This document shows positions 42,507 through 50,952 of a stretch of 64,000 nt of DNA, one piece after another. Source of the stretch: Mucilaginibacter_A sp050955045 (GTDB lineage: Bacteria > Bacteroidota > Bacteroidia > Sphingobacteriales > Sphingobacteriaceae); the NCBI GenBank assembly GCA_050955045.1, contig JBPBQV010000030.1:124001-188000 (forward strand), in the 5' to 3' direction. The position numbers and the translations under genes were made by a program. The first letter of the stretch is position 1. Each line of letters opens with the position of its first letter. Below the pieces are notes generated by a model. That model had not been told where the DNA came from and searched no databases. It saw nothing but the letters and a program-made list of their open reading frames with translations.

Positions 42507-42821
42507 AAATCTGGAAATGAGTTATTTTATAGTTGGTATTAAAATAACTGATACTGTTTTTAACACTAAATTTTTTGTTTTGATAAACTGTATAAAGCTG
42601 AAATTTGGGATTGCTTGATAAAACAAGTAAAATTACTGTTGAATAAGCCTTTTTTAAACCTTTTTGCTGTAAATGCAATATGGGATTTACACTAAAAGCG
42701 TATCTTGGCTTAAGATTAGTAAGCAGCATAAAATAAATATTTGCAGTTTTAAAATATATCAAGTCCTTTACTTACAACCTGCCTTTTTTACTTATTACTT
42801 CTTTTTTTAAAACCGTTTTGA
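42507..42821. other. 315-base intergenic region
   Basis: AT-rich leader between folP and the CheB/CheR fusion. It holds one dispersed repeat (42550-42574, GATACTGTTTTTAACAC then TAAATTTT). No reading frame or clear promoter was identified. Confidence 0.4.
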
Positions 42822-45800
42822 ATGCCAACAAGTACGCCTAATTACATTATTGCTATTGGTGCTTCTGCCGGTGGCCTAGAAGAGATTAATACTTTTTTTG
42901 ACCACACGCCGCTGGATAGCGTTTCTTATGTAATTGTGCAGCATCTGTCTCCGGATTTTAAAAGCAGGATGGTAGAATTATTATCCAAACACAGTAAACT
43001 AAAAGTTAAAGAAGCAGAAAACGGAATGTTGGTAAGATCAAACGAAGTGTATTTGATCCCCAATAATAAGTTCATGACGATATGCGACAATATGCTGTTT
43101 TTAACTTATAAAGAAAAAGTTAAAGGCCCACACCTTACCGTAAACCGTTTTTTTAATTCGCTTGCAGCAGATTGCGGTAAAAAAGCAATTGCGGTTGTTC
43201 TTTCGGGTTTGGGTTCTGATGGAACGGAAGGTGTTAAAGCAATTAATAAAGCGGGCGGGATGATAATTGCTCGTAACCCTGAAACTTCAGAATTTGGCAG
43301 TATGCCCTCTAATGCCATAGCTACAGGCGTGGTAGATTTTATTTTAGAACCGGCAGCCATGCCCGATGCCATTGAAGAATTTGTTAAATATAAAGTAGAA
43401 TTATTAGTTGACCAGCAGTATGACGAAAAAAATGTAGCTGCAATTATTGATTTGATTAGAGAACGCTTGCCGCTTGATTTTTCGGGGTATAAACAAAGCA
43501 CTATCCTGCGGAGGATTAAAAGAAGGGCTGCTTATCATAATTTTACCAAGCTAGAAGATTATAGTAATTTTTTGGTGTCTTCGCAGGAAGAAATAGAAGT
43601 TTTAGCACAGGATTTTTTGATTAGCGTTACCTCTTTTTTCAGGGATAAAAAAGCTTTTGAGTTTTTACAAAGCGAAATATTACCTAGCATAATTGAAAAT
43701 CATACACCGGGAGAAGAACTAAAACTGTGGGTGGCAGGCTGTGCCACGGGAGAAGAAGCTTATTCGATGGCCATACTGGTTTACAGGCAATTGCAGGAAA
43801 ATTTAGAAGATACGTTAGTAAAAATATTTGCTACTGATATTGATGCTATAGCCCTGGCACATGCCGCCAAAGGTGTTTATAACCAGGGGATTAAAAAACA
43901 AATGTCTCCGGAGTGGATTAACAAATATTTTATAAAAGAAGGAGACAGTTACCGTATCATTCCGGAGATACGAAAGATGGTGATTTTCGCACATCATGAC
44001 CTCGTTAAAAATCCGCCTTATTGCAACATGAGCATGATCACTTGCCGCAACTTGCTGATTTATATGAATCCTGCTTTGCAAAAAAAGATATTTAACATGC
44101 TGCTTTTCGGACTTAAATCAAATGGCTATTTATTTTTAGGACCAAGTGAAAATCCCATACCAATTATGGAAAATCTGGAAGTGGTGCACTCTAAATTTAA
44201 AATATACAAAAACCTGGAAGCAAAACGCTCTGTACGCTTTGATACCTTTTCGCTGCCGGATTCTTTGGATATGAAACGTGCGCCCCGCATGATAAGAGAA
44301 GATATCACTCAAAAAGTAAGCTACAACCTTGATGGAGCAGTAAATACAATTTTGCCGGATGTTTTAGGTTACTTAACCATTTGTGTTAATAAAAACCATC
44401 AGGTAGTAAAAACGTATGGTGATACCACCAAATATCTGCTTCAAAAAAACTTCAATACAAACCTGGTAGAACTTTTACCAAGATCGCTTGCCATAGCATT
44501 TAATACACTTAGCAACACCGTTTTAAAATCAAACGAAAAAGCTACGGTAAGCGGTATCAAAATAAAGCAAAATGGCTTGGTTATTAAAGTAAGTTTAACG
44601 GTTAGTCCGTTAAAAATGGGTAAAGGAGAGCCGGGTTTGCTTTTAGTAACATTTTTTGAAGAACGGTTAGTTGCACCAGGTATTGAAGAAGTAGATTTTG
44701 ATGAGAAAAGTTATCATGACCAATATACTTTAAACCTGGAAGAAGAACTGAAAGAACTAAAACAAAAGCTTCAATCCGCCAACGAAAAATTAGATGTTTT
44801 TAACGAGAACATGCAATCTTTTAATGAAGAGCTGCTTTCTGCCAATGAAGAAATGCAAAGCACCAATGAAGAAATGCAATCTATCAACGAGGAATTGCAT
44901 ACGGTTAATGCAGATTATCAGTTAAAAAACAAAGAGCTGCTGGAATTAAACGTTGATTTGAACAACTATTTCAGGAGCAATATTAACGGCCAACTGTTTG
45001 TTGATAATGATCTACTGCTGATGAAGTTTTCGCCGGGCACGACAAAGCAAATCAACTTATTGCCAACTGATGTAGGCAGGCCGCTCAGCAATATTTCTAC
45101 CAACATTAAATTTGAAACCATTACAGATGATATTAAACGTGTAATTGCAAACGGTGAAATCTTGATAAAAGAAATTGAAACCAACAATGGTAAATGGTAT
45201 CAGGTAATGACGATGCCTTACATCCAATCAGACAATACCAGGAACGGTGCCATGGTTACTTTTAACGATATTTCGGAGCTGAAAAGTGCGCAGTTGGAAT
45301 TGAACAAAAAGAATGAAGCTTTGCAACGTATTAATGCAGATCTGGATCATTTTGTACATGTTGCCTCCCATGATCTTTTAGCACCGCTAAGCAATATTGA
45401 AGGAAGTATTGGTATAATAAACAGAATAGAAGTTGCTAACCCGGATTTAAATAAATTTTTAAAAATTATTGATTCGTCTGTTAAAAAGTTTAGCACGCTT
45501 GTTAAAGATATTGCAACGATTGCCAAAACCGAAAATGGTGCAATTGCAACAGAAATTGTTGATTTAGATGAGCTGATTGCTAACATAGAATGGAGCCTGG
45601 AAAACAAAATCCAATCATCCGGAGCGGTTATTATTACAGATTTACAAGTGAGGCAGGTTCGGTTCTCTAAAAAAAACCTGAGAAGTATTTTATACAATCT
45701 CATTTCCAACGCAATCAAATTTAAAAGCGATGTAGCACCGGTAATTCATATTCATAGCACTTTAGCAGGCGATAATATAATAGTAACTGTGCAAGATAAC

Positions 45801-46025
45801 GGAATAGGGATTAGCAAAGATAGCCTGCATGAAATTTTTGATATATACGGCAGGCTTAATCAAATACTTGAAGGCCAGGGAGTTGGCTTATATTTAGTAA
45901 AGAAAATAATAGATGCAGCTGGCGGAAATGTTGTTGTAGAAAGCGAGCCGGGCATTGGTAGCAAGTTTATGATACATTTTAAAGCCGAGCCACAACTAGT
46001 TACAATGAAAAGTTTTCAAAACTGA
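42822..46025 (+). CDS. CheB-CheR-PAS-histidine kinase fusion protein
   Basis: Large cytoplasmic signalling protein of 1067 residues. Order: CheB methylesterase (1-185) with an intact S15 (GASAGG), H41 (VQHLSPD) and D133 (GSDGTEG) triad; CheR methyltransferase (about 205-465) with KRRAAYHNF and the SAM motif VAGCATGEEAYSM; a variable middle; a coiled coil (about 635-720) with repeated NEEMQS units; a PAS-like domain (about 725-830); HisKA with the phosphoacceptor in VASHDLLAPL; and an ATPase domain (NLISNAIKF, DNGIGI). No chemoreceptor, CheA or CheW gene is near, so it probably acts outside classical chemotaxis. No regulator is adjacent. Confidence 0.9.
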   Translation: MPTSTPNYIIAIGASAGGLEEINTFFDHTPLDSVSYVIVQHLSPDFKSRMVELLSKHSKLKVKEAENGMLVRSNEVYLIPNNKFMTICDNMLFLTYKEKVKGPHLTVNRFFNSLAADCGKKAIAVVLSGLGSDGTEGVKAINKAGGMIIARNPETSEFGSMPSNAIATGVVDFILEPAAMPDAIEEFVKYKVELLVDQQYDEKNVAAIIDLIRERLPLDFSGYKQSTILRRIKRRAAYHNFTKLEDYSNFLVSSQEEIEVLAQDFLISVTSFFRDKKAFEFLQSEILPSIIENHTPGEELKLWVAGCATGEEAYSMAILVYRQLQENLEDTLVKIFATDIDAIALAHAAKGVYNQGIKKQMSPEWINKYFIKEGDSYRIIPEIRKMVIFAHHDLVKNPPYCNMSMITCRNLLIYMNPALQKKIFNMLLFGLKSNGYLFLGPSENPIPIMENLEVVHSKFKIYKNLEAKRSVRFDTFSLPDSLDMKRAPRMIREDITQKVSYNLDGAVNTILPDVLGYLTICVNKNHQVVKTYGDTTKYLLQKNFNTNLVELLPRSLAIAFNTLSNTVLKSNEKATVSGIKIKQNGLVIKVSLTVSPLKMGKGEPGLLLVTFFEERLVAPGIEEVDFDEKSYHDQYTLNLEEELKELKQKLQSANEKLDVFNENMQSFNEELLSANEEMQSTNEEMQSINEELHTVNADYQLKNKELLELNVDLNNYFRSNINGQLFVDNDLLLMKFSPGTTKQINLLPTDVGRPLSNISTNIKFETITDDIKRVIANGEILIKEIETNNGKWYQVMTMPYIQSDNTRNGAMVTFNDISELKSAQLELNKKNEALQRINADLDHFVHVASHDLLAPLSNIEGSIGIINRIEVANPDLNKFLKIIDSSVKKFSTLVKDIATIAKTENGAIATEIVDLDELIANIEWSLENKIQSSGAVIITDLQVRQVRFSKKNLRSILYNLISNAIKFKSDVAPVIHIHSTLAGDNIIVTVQDNGIGISKDSLHEIFDIYGRLNQILEGQGVGLYLVKKIIDAAGGNVVVESEPGIGSKFMIHFKAEPQLVTMKSFQN

Positions 46026-46047
46026 GTTGAGCAAAACAAAATTTGCA

Positions 46048-46064
46048 GTTATAAAAGAAGCATG
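46048..46064 (-). repeat. Dispersed repeat after the CheB/CheR fusion
   Basis: GTTATAAAAGAAGCATG, 22 bases after the stop, followed by TAATTT. Confidence 0.6.
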
Positions 46065-46095
46065 TAATTTGTTGACTTCCCAGATAAACACTCGC

Positions 46096-47430
46096 TTAAA
46101 ATTCGGTAACTGCATTTCCCAAATCATAAACTGATACTGTTTTTAGCAGGTAATTTTCTAAAATACTGCTTCCGGCCGCACTGCGGTAACCGCCGGCACA
46201 ATGTACCACAATTGGTTTTTCTGTGGAGATTTCCTGTATTCGTTCACGCAGTTCTGGCAGAGGAATGTTAATGGAATCAGCAAAAATCGGATGTTTCGCT
46301 TCATTTTCATTTCGGATATCGATAATCTGATAATCAGCAAGATGAATTTTAAACTGCTTAACATCCAGCAATGCTGTTTTTATCGACCCAAAATTGAATA
46401 CAAAAGCCACTTTAATCAATTTTTCGTAACCAATTTTTGCGGTTCTTTTAATCATTTCCTGCAAAACTGTTTCGGTTTCGGCTGTTAGATAAAATTCTTC
46501 TTCGGGCGAAATGATACTGCCTAACCAGGTTTCAAATTTTCCGTTTTCCATTAAATTAATGGAATTTGGAAGATGGTTTAATTTGAATTTTGACGCAGGC
46601 CGCGTATCAATAATTTGTATATCTTCCGCTAAATCAGATAAATTGCCTTTTATGTGCCTGATATTTTGGATAGAAGAAGCTAAATCCGAAGCACCTTTTT
46701 TATTCAATTCCACATCAAAAGAAAAATATTTGGGCACAAAAGGCTGATTTTCGATCAAGGTTTTTACAAACTGGTTTTCAGTCATTTCCTGTAACGACCA
46801 ATTGCTCATCTTTTCTAAACCGATAGAACTGCTGTTGGCATCACTCAATGCTTTTCCGCATAAAGTTCCGGCACCGTGCGACGGGTAAACCAGTACATCA
46901 TCTGCCAAAACCATTAATTTTTTGCGGAGAGAATGATACATGTTTGCAGCCAGTTCTTCCCGTTTTGCAGTCAGGTTTCCAACGTTTTCACGTAAATCTG
47001 GCCGGCCACAATCGCCGATGAATAAAGTATCACCGGTAAAAACAGCTTTATCTTTACCATTATATTCTAAAACAATGCTGATACCATCCGGAGAATGGCC
47101 AGGCGTATTCATTGCTTTTAGTTTGATATTTCCGAATGTAATTTCATCGTTATCATCAAAAGTTTGATGTGGATAAGCGGCATCAACCAATTTAGAGCAG
47201 TAAATTACGGCACCGAGAATTTGATGTAACTCTAAATGTCCGCTTACAAAATCAGCGTGCGGATGCGTTTCAATCACACCAATAATTTCTGCTTCGTGTA
47301 CTTCTGAAAAAGCCAAATATGGTGCAACATCTCTTGCCGGATCTATTAATACAATTTGCTTTTCACATTCGCTCAAGATGGCGTAAGCGTAATGCGAAAG
47401 GCTTTTATCTTCAAATTGCTGTATCTTCAT
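46096..47430 (-). CDS. MBL-fold hydrolase with two rhodanese domains (persulfide dioxygenase-like)
   Basis: Cytoplasmic protein of 444 residues. The metallo-beta-lactamase domain (1-230) has ETHPHADFVSGHLEL, GDTLFIGDCGRPDL and YPSHGAGTLCG, as in ETHE1/CstB-type persulfide dioxygenases, which need one iron. Rhodanese 1 (about 255-345) lacks the catalytic cysteine (the loop reads YLTAETETV), whereas rhodanese 2 (350-444) keeps it in VVHCAGGYRSAA. The likely role is oxidation of glutathione-like persulfides and sulfur transfer. The C-terminal codons and one internal site contain dispersed repeat copies (46133, 46370). Confidence 0.87.
   Translation of the reverse strand: MKIQQFEDKSLSHYAYAILSECEKQIVLIDPARDVAPYLAFSEVHEAEIIGVIETHPHADFVSGHLELHQILGAVIYCSKLVDAAYPHQTFDDNDEITFGNIKLKAMNTPGHSPDGISIVLEYNGKDKAVFTGDTLFIGDCGRPDLRENVGNLTAKREELAANMYHSLRKKLMVLADDVLVYPSHGAGTLCGKALSDANSSSIGLEKMSNWSLQEMTENQFVKTLIENQPFVPKYFSFDVELNKKGASDLASSIQNIRHIKGNLSDLAEDIQIIDTRPASKFKLNHLPNSINLMENGKFETWLGSIISPEEEFYLTAETETVLQEMIKRTAKIGYEKLIKVAFVFNFGSIKTALLDVKQFKIHLADYQIIDIRNENEAKHPIFADSINIPLPELRERIQEISTEKPIVVHCAGGYRSAAGSSILENYLLKTVSVYDLGNAVTEF
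46133..46157 (+). repeat. Dispersed repeat inside the rhodanese gene, C-terminal
   Basis: GATACTGTTTTTAGCAGG then TAATTTT in frame within the last 20 codons. Confidence 0.55.
46370..46395 (+). repeat. Dispersed repeat inside the rhodanese gene, linker
   Basis: AATGCTGTTTTTATCGACC then CAAAATT, a near-complete unit, in frame between the two rhodanese domains (encoding FGSIKTALL). Confidence 0.6.
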
Positions 47431-47451
47431 AAATTTTCGGCTTGGAAAGGC

Positions 47452-47485
47452 AAAAAAAAGCCAGACAACTTGTCCGGCGTTTTTA
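47452..47485 (-). terminator. Intrinsic terminator after mlaD
   Basis: On the minus strand GCCGGACAA and TTGTCTGGC pair and are followed by T8. It separates the mla operon from the persulfide dioxygenase-like gene. Confidence 0.75.
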
Positions 47486-47494
47486 GTTTAACCA

Positions 47495-47520
47495 TTTTTA
47501 GGTGATAAAAACAGTATCAG
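47495..47520 (-). repeat. Dispersed repeat at the mlaD stop codon
   Basis: TTTTTAGGTGATAAAAACAG then TATCAG. It overlaps the mlaD stop codon TGA. Confidence 0.7.
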
Positions 47521-48527
47521 TTACTGGTTTTAGGCGTGGTAACTGCTGCAGCTTCTGCTTTTTCTTTTTTCTTGAAAAATCCGCGAAGTAAAAAATTATG
47601 CTGAACTGCTTCCAAATCGTCGTTTAGTTTTGAAGAGCTTTCCTGCAAATTTCCCATTGTGGATTTCACCTGATCCGCCATTTTAGGATCATTCAGCAAT
47701 AAACCCATTGCATTATCCGTGCTGTTTAATTTGCTGCTTGCTTTGCTGATGTTATCTGTTAATACAGAAGCTTTGGTTGCAGTTTGTTGCAACTGTTCCG
47801 CAGTAGCTTGCAGCTTATTAAAAACGCTTGTATCTGTCATCAGCTTATCTGCCAACCCACCTTTGGTATTCAATTTTGCTGTAAACTGACCTAATTGACC
47901 AGCTAACTGTCCGGCTAATTGTGCAGAAGAACGGGTTGTTTTTTGCAGGTTCATCACAATTGCACGAAAACTGTTGGCCAAAGTAGAATCTGACAAAAGT
48001 GCACCTGCAGTACCTTTTCCGTTTACCATATTGCCACTCAGTTTTTTGAAGTTAGAAGTAATGCCAATCAGATTCTGGTTGTTTTCCTGAAAAGTTTTCA
48101 TAATATCATCAGTAGAAAGATCTTTTTGTACCTGCAAAATATCTCCATCTTCAATTTCAGCAGTTTTTGGGTTTCCGCCAAAAAGCACGATGATCTTGTT
48201 TCCGATCAACCCATCTGAGCTTAATTTAGCACTGGCATCTTTATGAATGTATTGCTTTGCAGTTTCCTCAATTTTCATCTGAACCTCTACCTGCGAATTA
48301 CCATAAAACTTAATAGTTTTTACGGTACCGATTTTTACACCGGAAAACCAAACGTTGTTGCCTGGTTTTAAGCCGCCAATGTCATTAAAAACAGCATTGA
48401 CCCGCAGGGATTTTACAAAAGATTTTTGCTGGCTGCCTAAGGTAAATACACCTACAATTAAAATTAACAGGCCAAAAAATATAAATACGCCTACTAATAC
48501 GTTCCGTTTAGTTTCTGCTGATTGCAT
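47517..48527 (-). CDS. mlaD: MlaD-family (MCE domain) lipid transport protein
   Basis: Periplasmic substrate-binding component of a lipid ABC transporter, 336 residues. An N-terminal anchor helix (VLVGVFIFFGLLILIVGVFTLG) is followed by the MCE domain (VNAVFNDIGGLKPGNNVWFSG, KLSSDGLIGNKIIVLFGG). The C-terminal half is a long helical region rich in Q, T and S. It is the last gene of mlaE-mlaF-mlaD, three bases after mlaF. These systems move phospholipids between the two membranes; mlaB, mlaC and mlaA are not nearby. Confidence 0.88.
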   Translation of the reverse strand: MQSAETKRNVLVGVFIFFGLLILIVGVFTLGSQQKSFVKSLRVNAVFNDIGGLKPGNNVWFSGVKIGTVKTIKFYGNSQVEVQMKIEETAKQYIHKDASAKLSSDGLIGNKIIVLFGGNPKTAEIEDGDILQVQKDLSTDDIMKTFQENNQNLIGITSNFKKLSGNMVNGKGTAGALLSDSTLANSFRAIVMNLQKTTRSSAQLAGQLAGQLGQFTAKLNTKGGLADKLMTDTSVFNKLQATAEQLQQTATKASVLTDNISKASSKLNSTDNAMGLLLNDPKMADQVKSTMGNLQESSSKLNDDLEAVQHNFLLRGFFKKKEKAEAAAVTTPKTSN

Positions 48528-48530
48528 GTT

Positions 48531-49307
48531 TTACTGTATAAAATTGTAATTATAAAATGTTTTAACGCGTTCATCATCTGTATTAAACACTTCCTCAAAA
48601 GTTCCAGTTCGCATAAATTTACCATCAAGCAACATCGCAACGCGGTCGCCGGTTGCTTTGGCACAGGTTAAATCATGGGTAATAATGATAGAAGATGTTT
48701 TATATTGCTGCTGTACTTCATTTATCAGGTGATTTATCTCCAAGCAAGTAATTGGGTCGAGACCGGCAGTTGGTTCATCATACATCATAATTTCCGGCTT
48801 TAAAATCAAGGTACGCGCAATCCCAATTCGTTTGCGCTGTCCGCCTGATAACTCAGAAGGCATTTGGTTGATGGTTTGCAGCAAGCCAACAGCATCTAGT
48901 ACGCTTTCTACCTGTAGGTCTACTTCTGCTTTAGTTAAATTACGTTGATTGCGAACTAGCGGAAATTCCAGATTCCCACGAACGGTCATACTATCATATA
49001 AAGCACTGTTCTGGAAGGAAAAACCAATCCGTAAACGTAGCTTTTCCAGTTCTTTTAAGCTGAGGCTGTTTACATCTTCACCTAAAACATTTACGGTACC
49101 AGAATCTGGTTTTAATAAACCTGAAATTATTTTGATCAAAACAGATTTTCCTGTTCCCGAGCGGCCCAAAACTACTACGTTTTCTCCCTGGTAAAGCTCC
49201 AGATCAACACCTCGTAACACATTGTAATCTCCAAAAGACTTTTCGAGGTTTTTTATGTCGATTACGGCTTTGGTTTTATCAATAAAAGATACTTTTTCTC
49301 TTTCCAT
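48531..49307 (-). CDS. mlaF: MlaF-family ABC transporter ATPase
   Basis: ATP-binding subunit of 258 residues for the Mla-type lipid transporter. Walker A is GRSGTGKSVLIKI, the signature is LSGGQRKRIGIARTL and Walker B is EIMMYDEPTAGLDP with the switch histidine in ITHDL. The N-terminal IDIKNLEKSFGDYNVLRGVD is typical. It lies nine bases after mlaE and three before mlaD, so all three are co-transcribed. Confidence 0.92.
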   Translation of the reverse strand: MEREKVSFIDKTKAVIDIKNLEKSFGDYNVLRGVDLELYQGENVVVLGRSGTGKSVLIKIISGLLKPDSGTVNVLGEDVNSLSLKELEKLRLRIGFSFQNSALYDSMTVRGNLEFPLVRNQRNLTKAEVDLQVESVLDAVGLLQTINQMPSELSGGQRKRIGIARTLILKPEIMMYDEPTAGLDPITCLEINHLINEVQQQYKTSSIIITHDLTCAKATGDRVAMLLDGKFMRTGTFEEVFNTDDERVKTFYNYNFIQ

Positions 49308-49316
49308 TAGTGTTCG

Positions 49317-50129
49317 TTAAATCCGGAAAAAGCCGGAAATCTGTACGATGATAACTTCTTCCACAAAAACTAAAAACATAGCCATTACCACTGCCGAATT
49401 GGCTGCTTTACCTACGCCTTCCGTACCTTTATCAGAGTTATATCCTTGATAACAACCAACCATTCCGATGGTAAAACCAAATACAATTGCTTTTATAAGT
49501 GAAGTATTTATATCCAGGAAAGACAGTGGCTCGAAAGCACTCTCAAAAAAAGCCTTGATACTGGTGCCTTCGTTTTGACTAACATTTAGGTAAGCACCCA
49601 GCATAGATACCAGCGCTGTGTACATCACCAAAATAGGAATGCAAAGCGTAGTAGCCAGCACACGCATACAAACTAAAAACTTAAAAGGCTTTGTTGCAGA
49701 TACTTCCATGGCATCAATCTGCTCGGTTACTTTCATGGATGCCAGCTCGGCACCAATGCTCGAACCTACTTTTCCAGCTGCAATTAATGCTGTAACCAAC
49801 GGAGCCAAAGCCTTAAAAATGGCAATAGAAACCAACGATGGCAGCCAGGAAGTAGCACCAAATTCGGCTAACGACGGGCGGGATTGTTTGGTAAAAACGA
49901 TACCAATAATAAAACCAGTTAACGTAATTAAAGGAAAAGAGCGATAACCAACTTCGTAACACTGCCTAACAAACTCTTTAAACTCGTAAGGCGGCAAAAA
50001 AGCTTCTTTAAAAAAACGGAGGATAAAACGGTAAACGAGGTATATATCTTCAAAAAACACAGAAACGCTTGAAGGTCCTTTTGGCTTGGCTGTTTCCTCT
50101 GTTTGTACGTTATTGTAATCAGGCTTCAT
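49317..50129 (-). CDS. mlaE: MlaE-family ABC transporter permease
   Basis: Inner-membrane permease of 270 residues, first gene of the mla operon. The MlaE pattern is clear: CYEVGYRSFPLITLTGFIIG, PLVTALIAAGKVGSSIGAELASMKVTEQIDAMEV, and the closing VMAMFLVFVEEVIIVQIS. About five transmembrane helices follow an N-terminal cytoplasmic stretch. It pairs with MlaF ATPase and the MlaD ring to transport phospholipids. Confidence 0.91.
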   Translation of the reverse strand: MKPDYNNVQTEETAKPKGPSSVSVFFEDIYLVYRFILRFFKEAFLPPYEFKEFVRQCYEVGYRSFPLITLTGFIIGIVFTKQSRPSLAEFGATSWLPSLVSIAIFKALAPLVTALIAAGKVGSSIGAELASMKVTEQIDAMEVSATKPFKFLVCMRVLATTLCIPILVMYTALVSMLGAYLNVSQNEGTSIKAFFESAFEPLSFLDINTSLIKAIVFGFTIGMVGCYQGYNSDKGTEGVGKAANSAVVMAMFLVFVEEVIIVQISGFFRI

Positions 50130-50231
50130 TAAAGGTGTTCAAGGTATTTTTATTGTTTGGAACTTTTATATTCTGACGGTTTGATTTAAAATATAATTGA
50201 ACCGCTTATTTACCAAAGTAATATACAAAAG

Positions 50232-50239
50232 CAAATATA
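50232..50239 (-). promoter_or_regulatory. TAnnTTTG promoter element for mlaEFD
   Basis: TATATTTG on the minus strand, about 103 bases upstream of the mlaE start; a second near-match lies closer to the gene. Confidence 0.4.
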
Positions 50240-50323
50240 TAAAGTTTAGAAATGTTAATCATTTGATTAAATAATTATACGCTGTAATGATAAATGTTTT
50301 CGGATGAAAGTTTTGCTGAAACT

Positions 50324-50348
50324 ATGCTTCTTTTACCGGCAAAAAAAC
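50324..50348 (+). repeat. Dispersed repeat, CTTCTTTT class
   Basis: ATGCTTCTTTTACCGGC then AAAAAAAC, in the mlaE-ytxH spacer. Confidence 0.65.
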
Positions 50349-50479
50349 GTTGTACACTCAACCAGACATAAAAAAGCGTTCCTGTTTACTGAAAATCTAG
50401 TTTTTGGTTTGAATATTGTAGATTTAAAAATACTTAGGTCAGCAATGATCTTTTTTACTTAACCCTTAAAATAACAACT

Positions 50480-50815
50480 ATGAAAAGTGAATCAAAATTA
50501 ATTGCCGGTATATTAATCGGTGTTGCAGCTGGCGTTTTGGCAGGTATATTACTGGCACCGCAAAGCGGAGAAGACACGCAGGAAGCAGTTTCTGATGCGG
50601 CTACAGATTTTGGTGGTAAACTGAAAGAAAAATTTGCTGATGTAATGGATGAAGCTGGCGATTTGAAAGAATCTTTAAGCGATAAAGTTTCTTCTAAACT
50701 GGATGATCTTATCAGCCTGATTTCTTCTAAAAAAGATGACGCAAAAGATTGGGCCGAAGAAAAATTAGATGAAGCAAAAGACAAAGCTTCTGATTACAAA
50801 AAGAAATATTCTTAA
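50480..50815 (+). CDS. YtxH-domain protein
   Basis: Small protein of 111 residues. The N-terminal glycine-rich helix (LIAGILIGVAAGVLAGILLAP) with the QSGEDTQEA continuation is the YtxH hallmark; the rest is a long charged helix (ADVMDEAGDLKESLSDKVSS, DWAEEKLDEAKDKASDYKKK) with coiled-coil periodicity. Such proteins are often stress-induced and membrane-associated. It is monocistronic with its own terminator. Confidence 0.8.
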   Translation: MKSESKLIAGILIGVAAGVLAGILLAPQSGEDTQEAVSDAATDFGGKLKEKFADVMDEAGDLKESLSDKVSSKLDDLISLISSKKDDAKDWAEEKLDEAKDKASDYKKKYS

Positions 50816-50828
50816 ATTTAATCAGTAT

Positions 50829-50866
50829 AAAAAAAGCATCCTGTAAATTACAGGATGCTTTTTTAT
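50829..50866 (+). terminator. Intrinsic terminator after ytxH
   Basis: AAAAAGCATCCTG, loop TAAATTA and CAGGATGCTTTTTT. The arms resemble the GCAT/CTGTAAATT extension seen next to several dispersed repeats. Confidence 0.8.
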
Positions 50867-50876
50867 GCACCAAATA

Positions 50877-50901
50877 TTTTAGGTTGATAAAAACAGTTCA
50901 T
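50877..50901 (-). repeat. Dispersed repeat, GTTTTT class
   Basis: TTTTAGGTTGATAAAAACAG then TTCAT, between the ytxH terminator and the cysM stop. A CTCAAAC/TCTCAAACCT tract follows at 50924-50950. Confidence 0.65.
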
Positions 50902-50952
50902 CAGTTTAAAAGTGAAAAAGCTTAACTCAAACTTTTATCTCAAACCTAATCC

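Larger units (their letters stand above)
50130..50479. other. 350-base divergent intergenic region
   Basis: AT-rich spacer between mlaE and the YtxH gene. It holds a minus-strand promoter element at 50232-50239 and a dispersed repeat at 50324-50348. No gene was seen. Confidence 0.45.
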
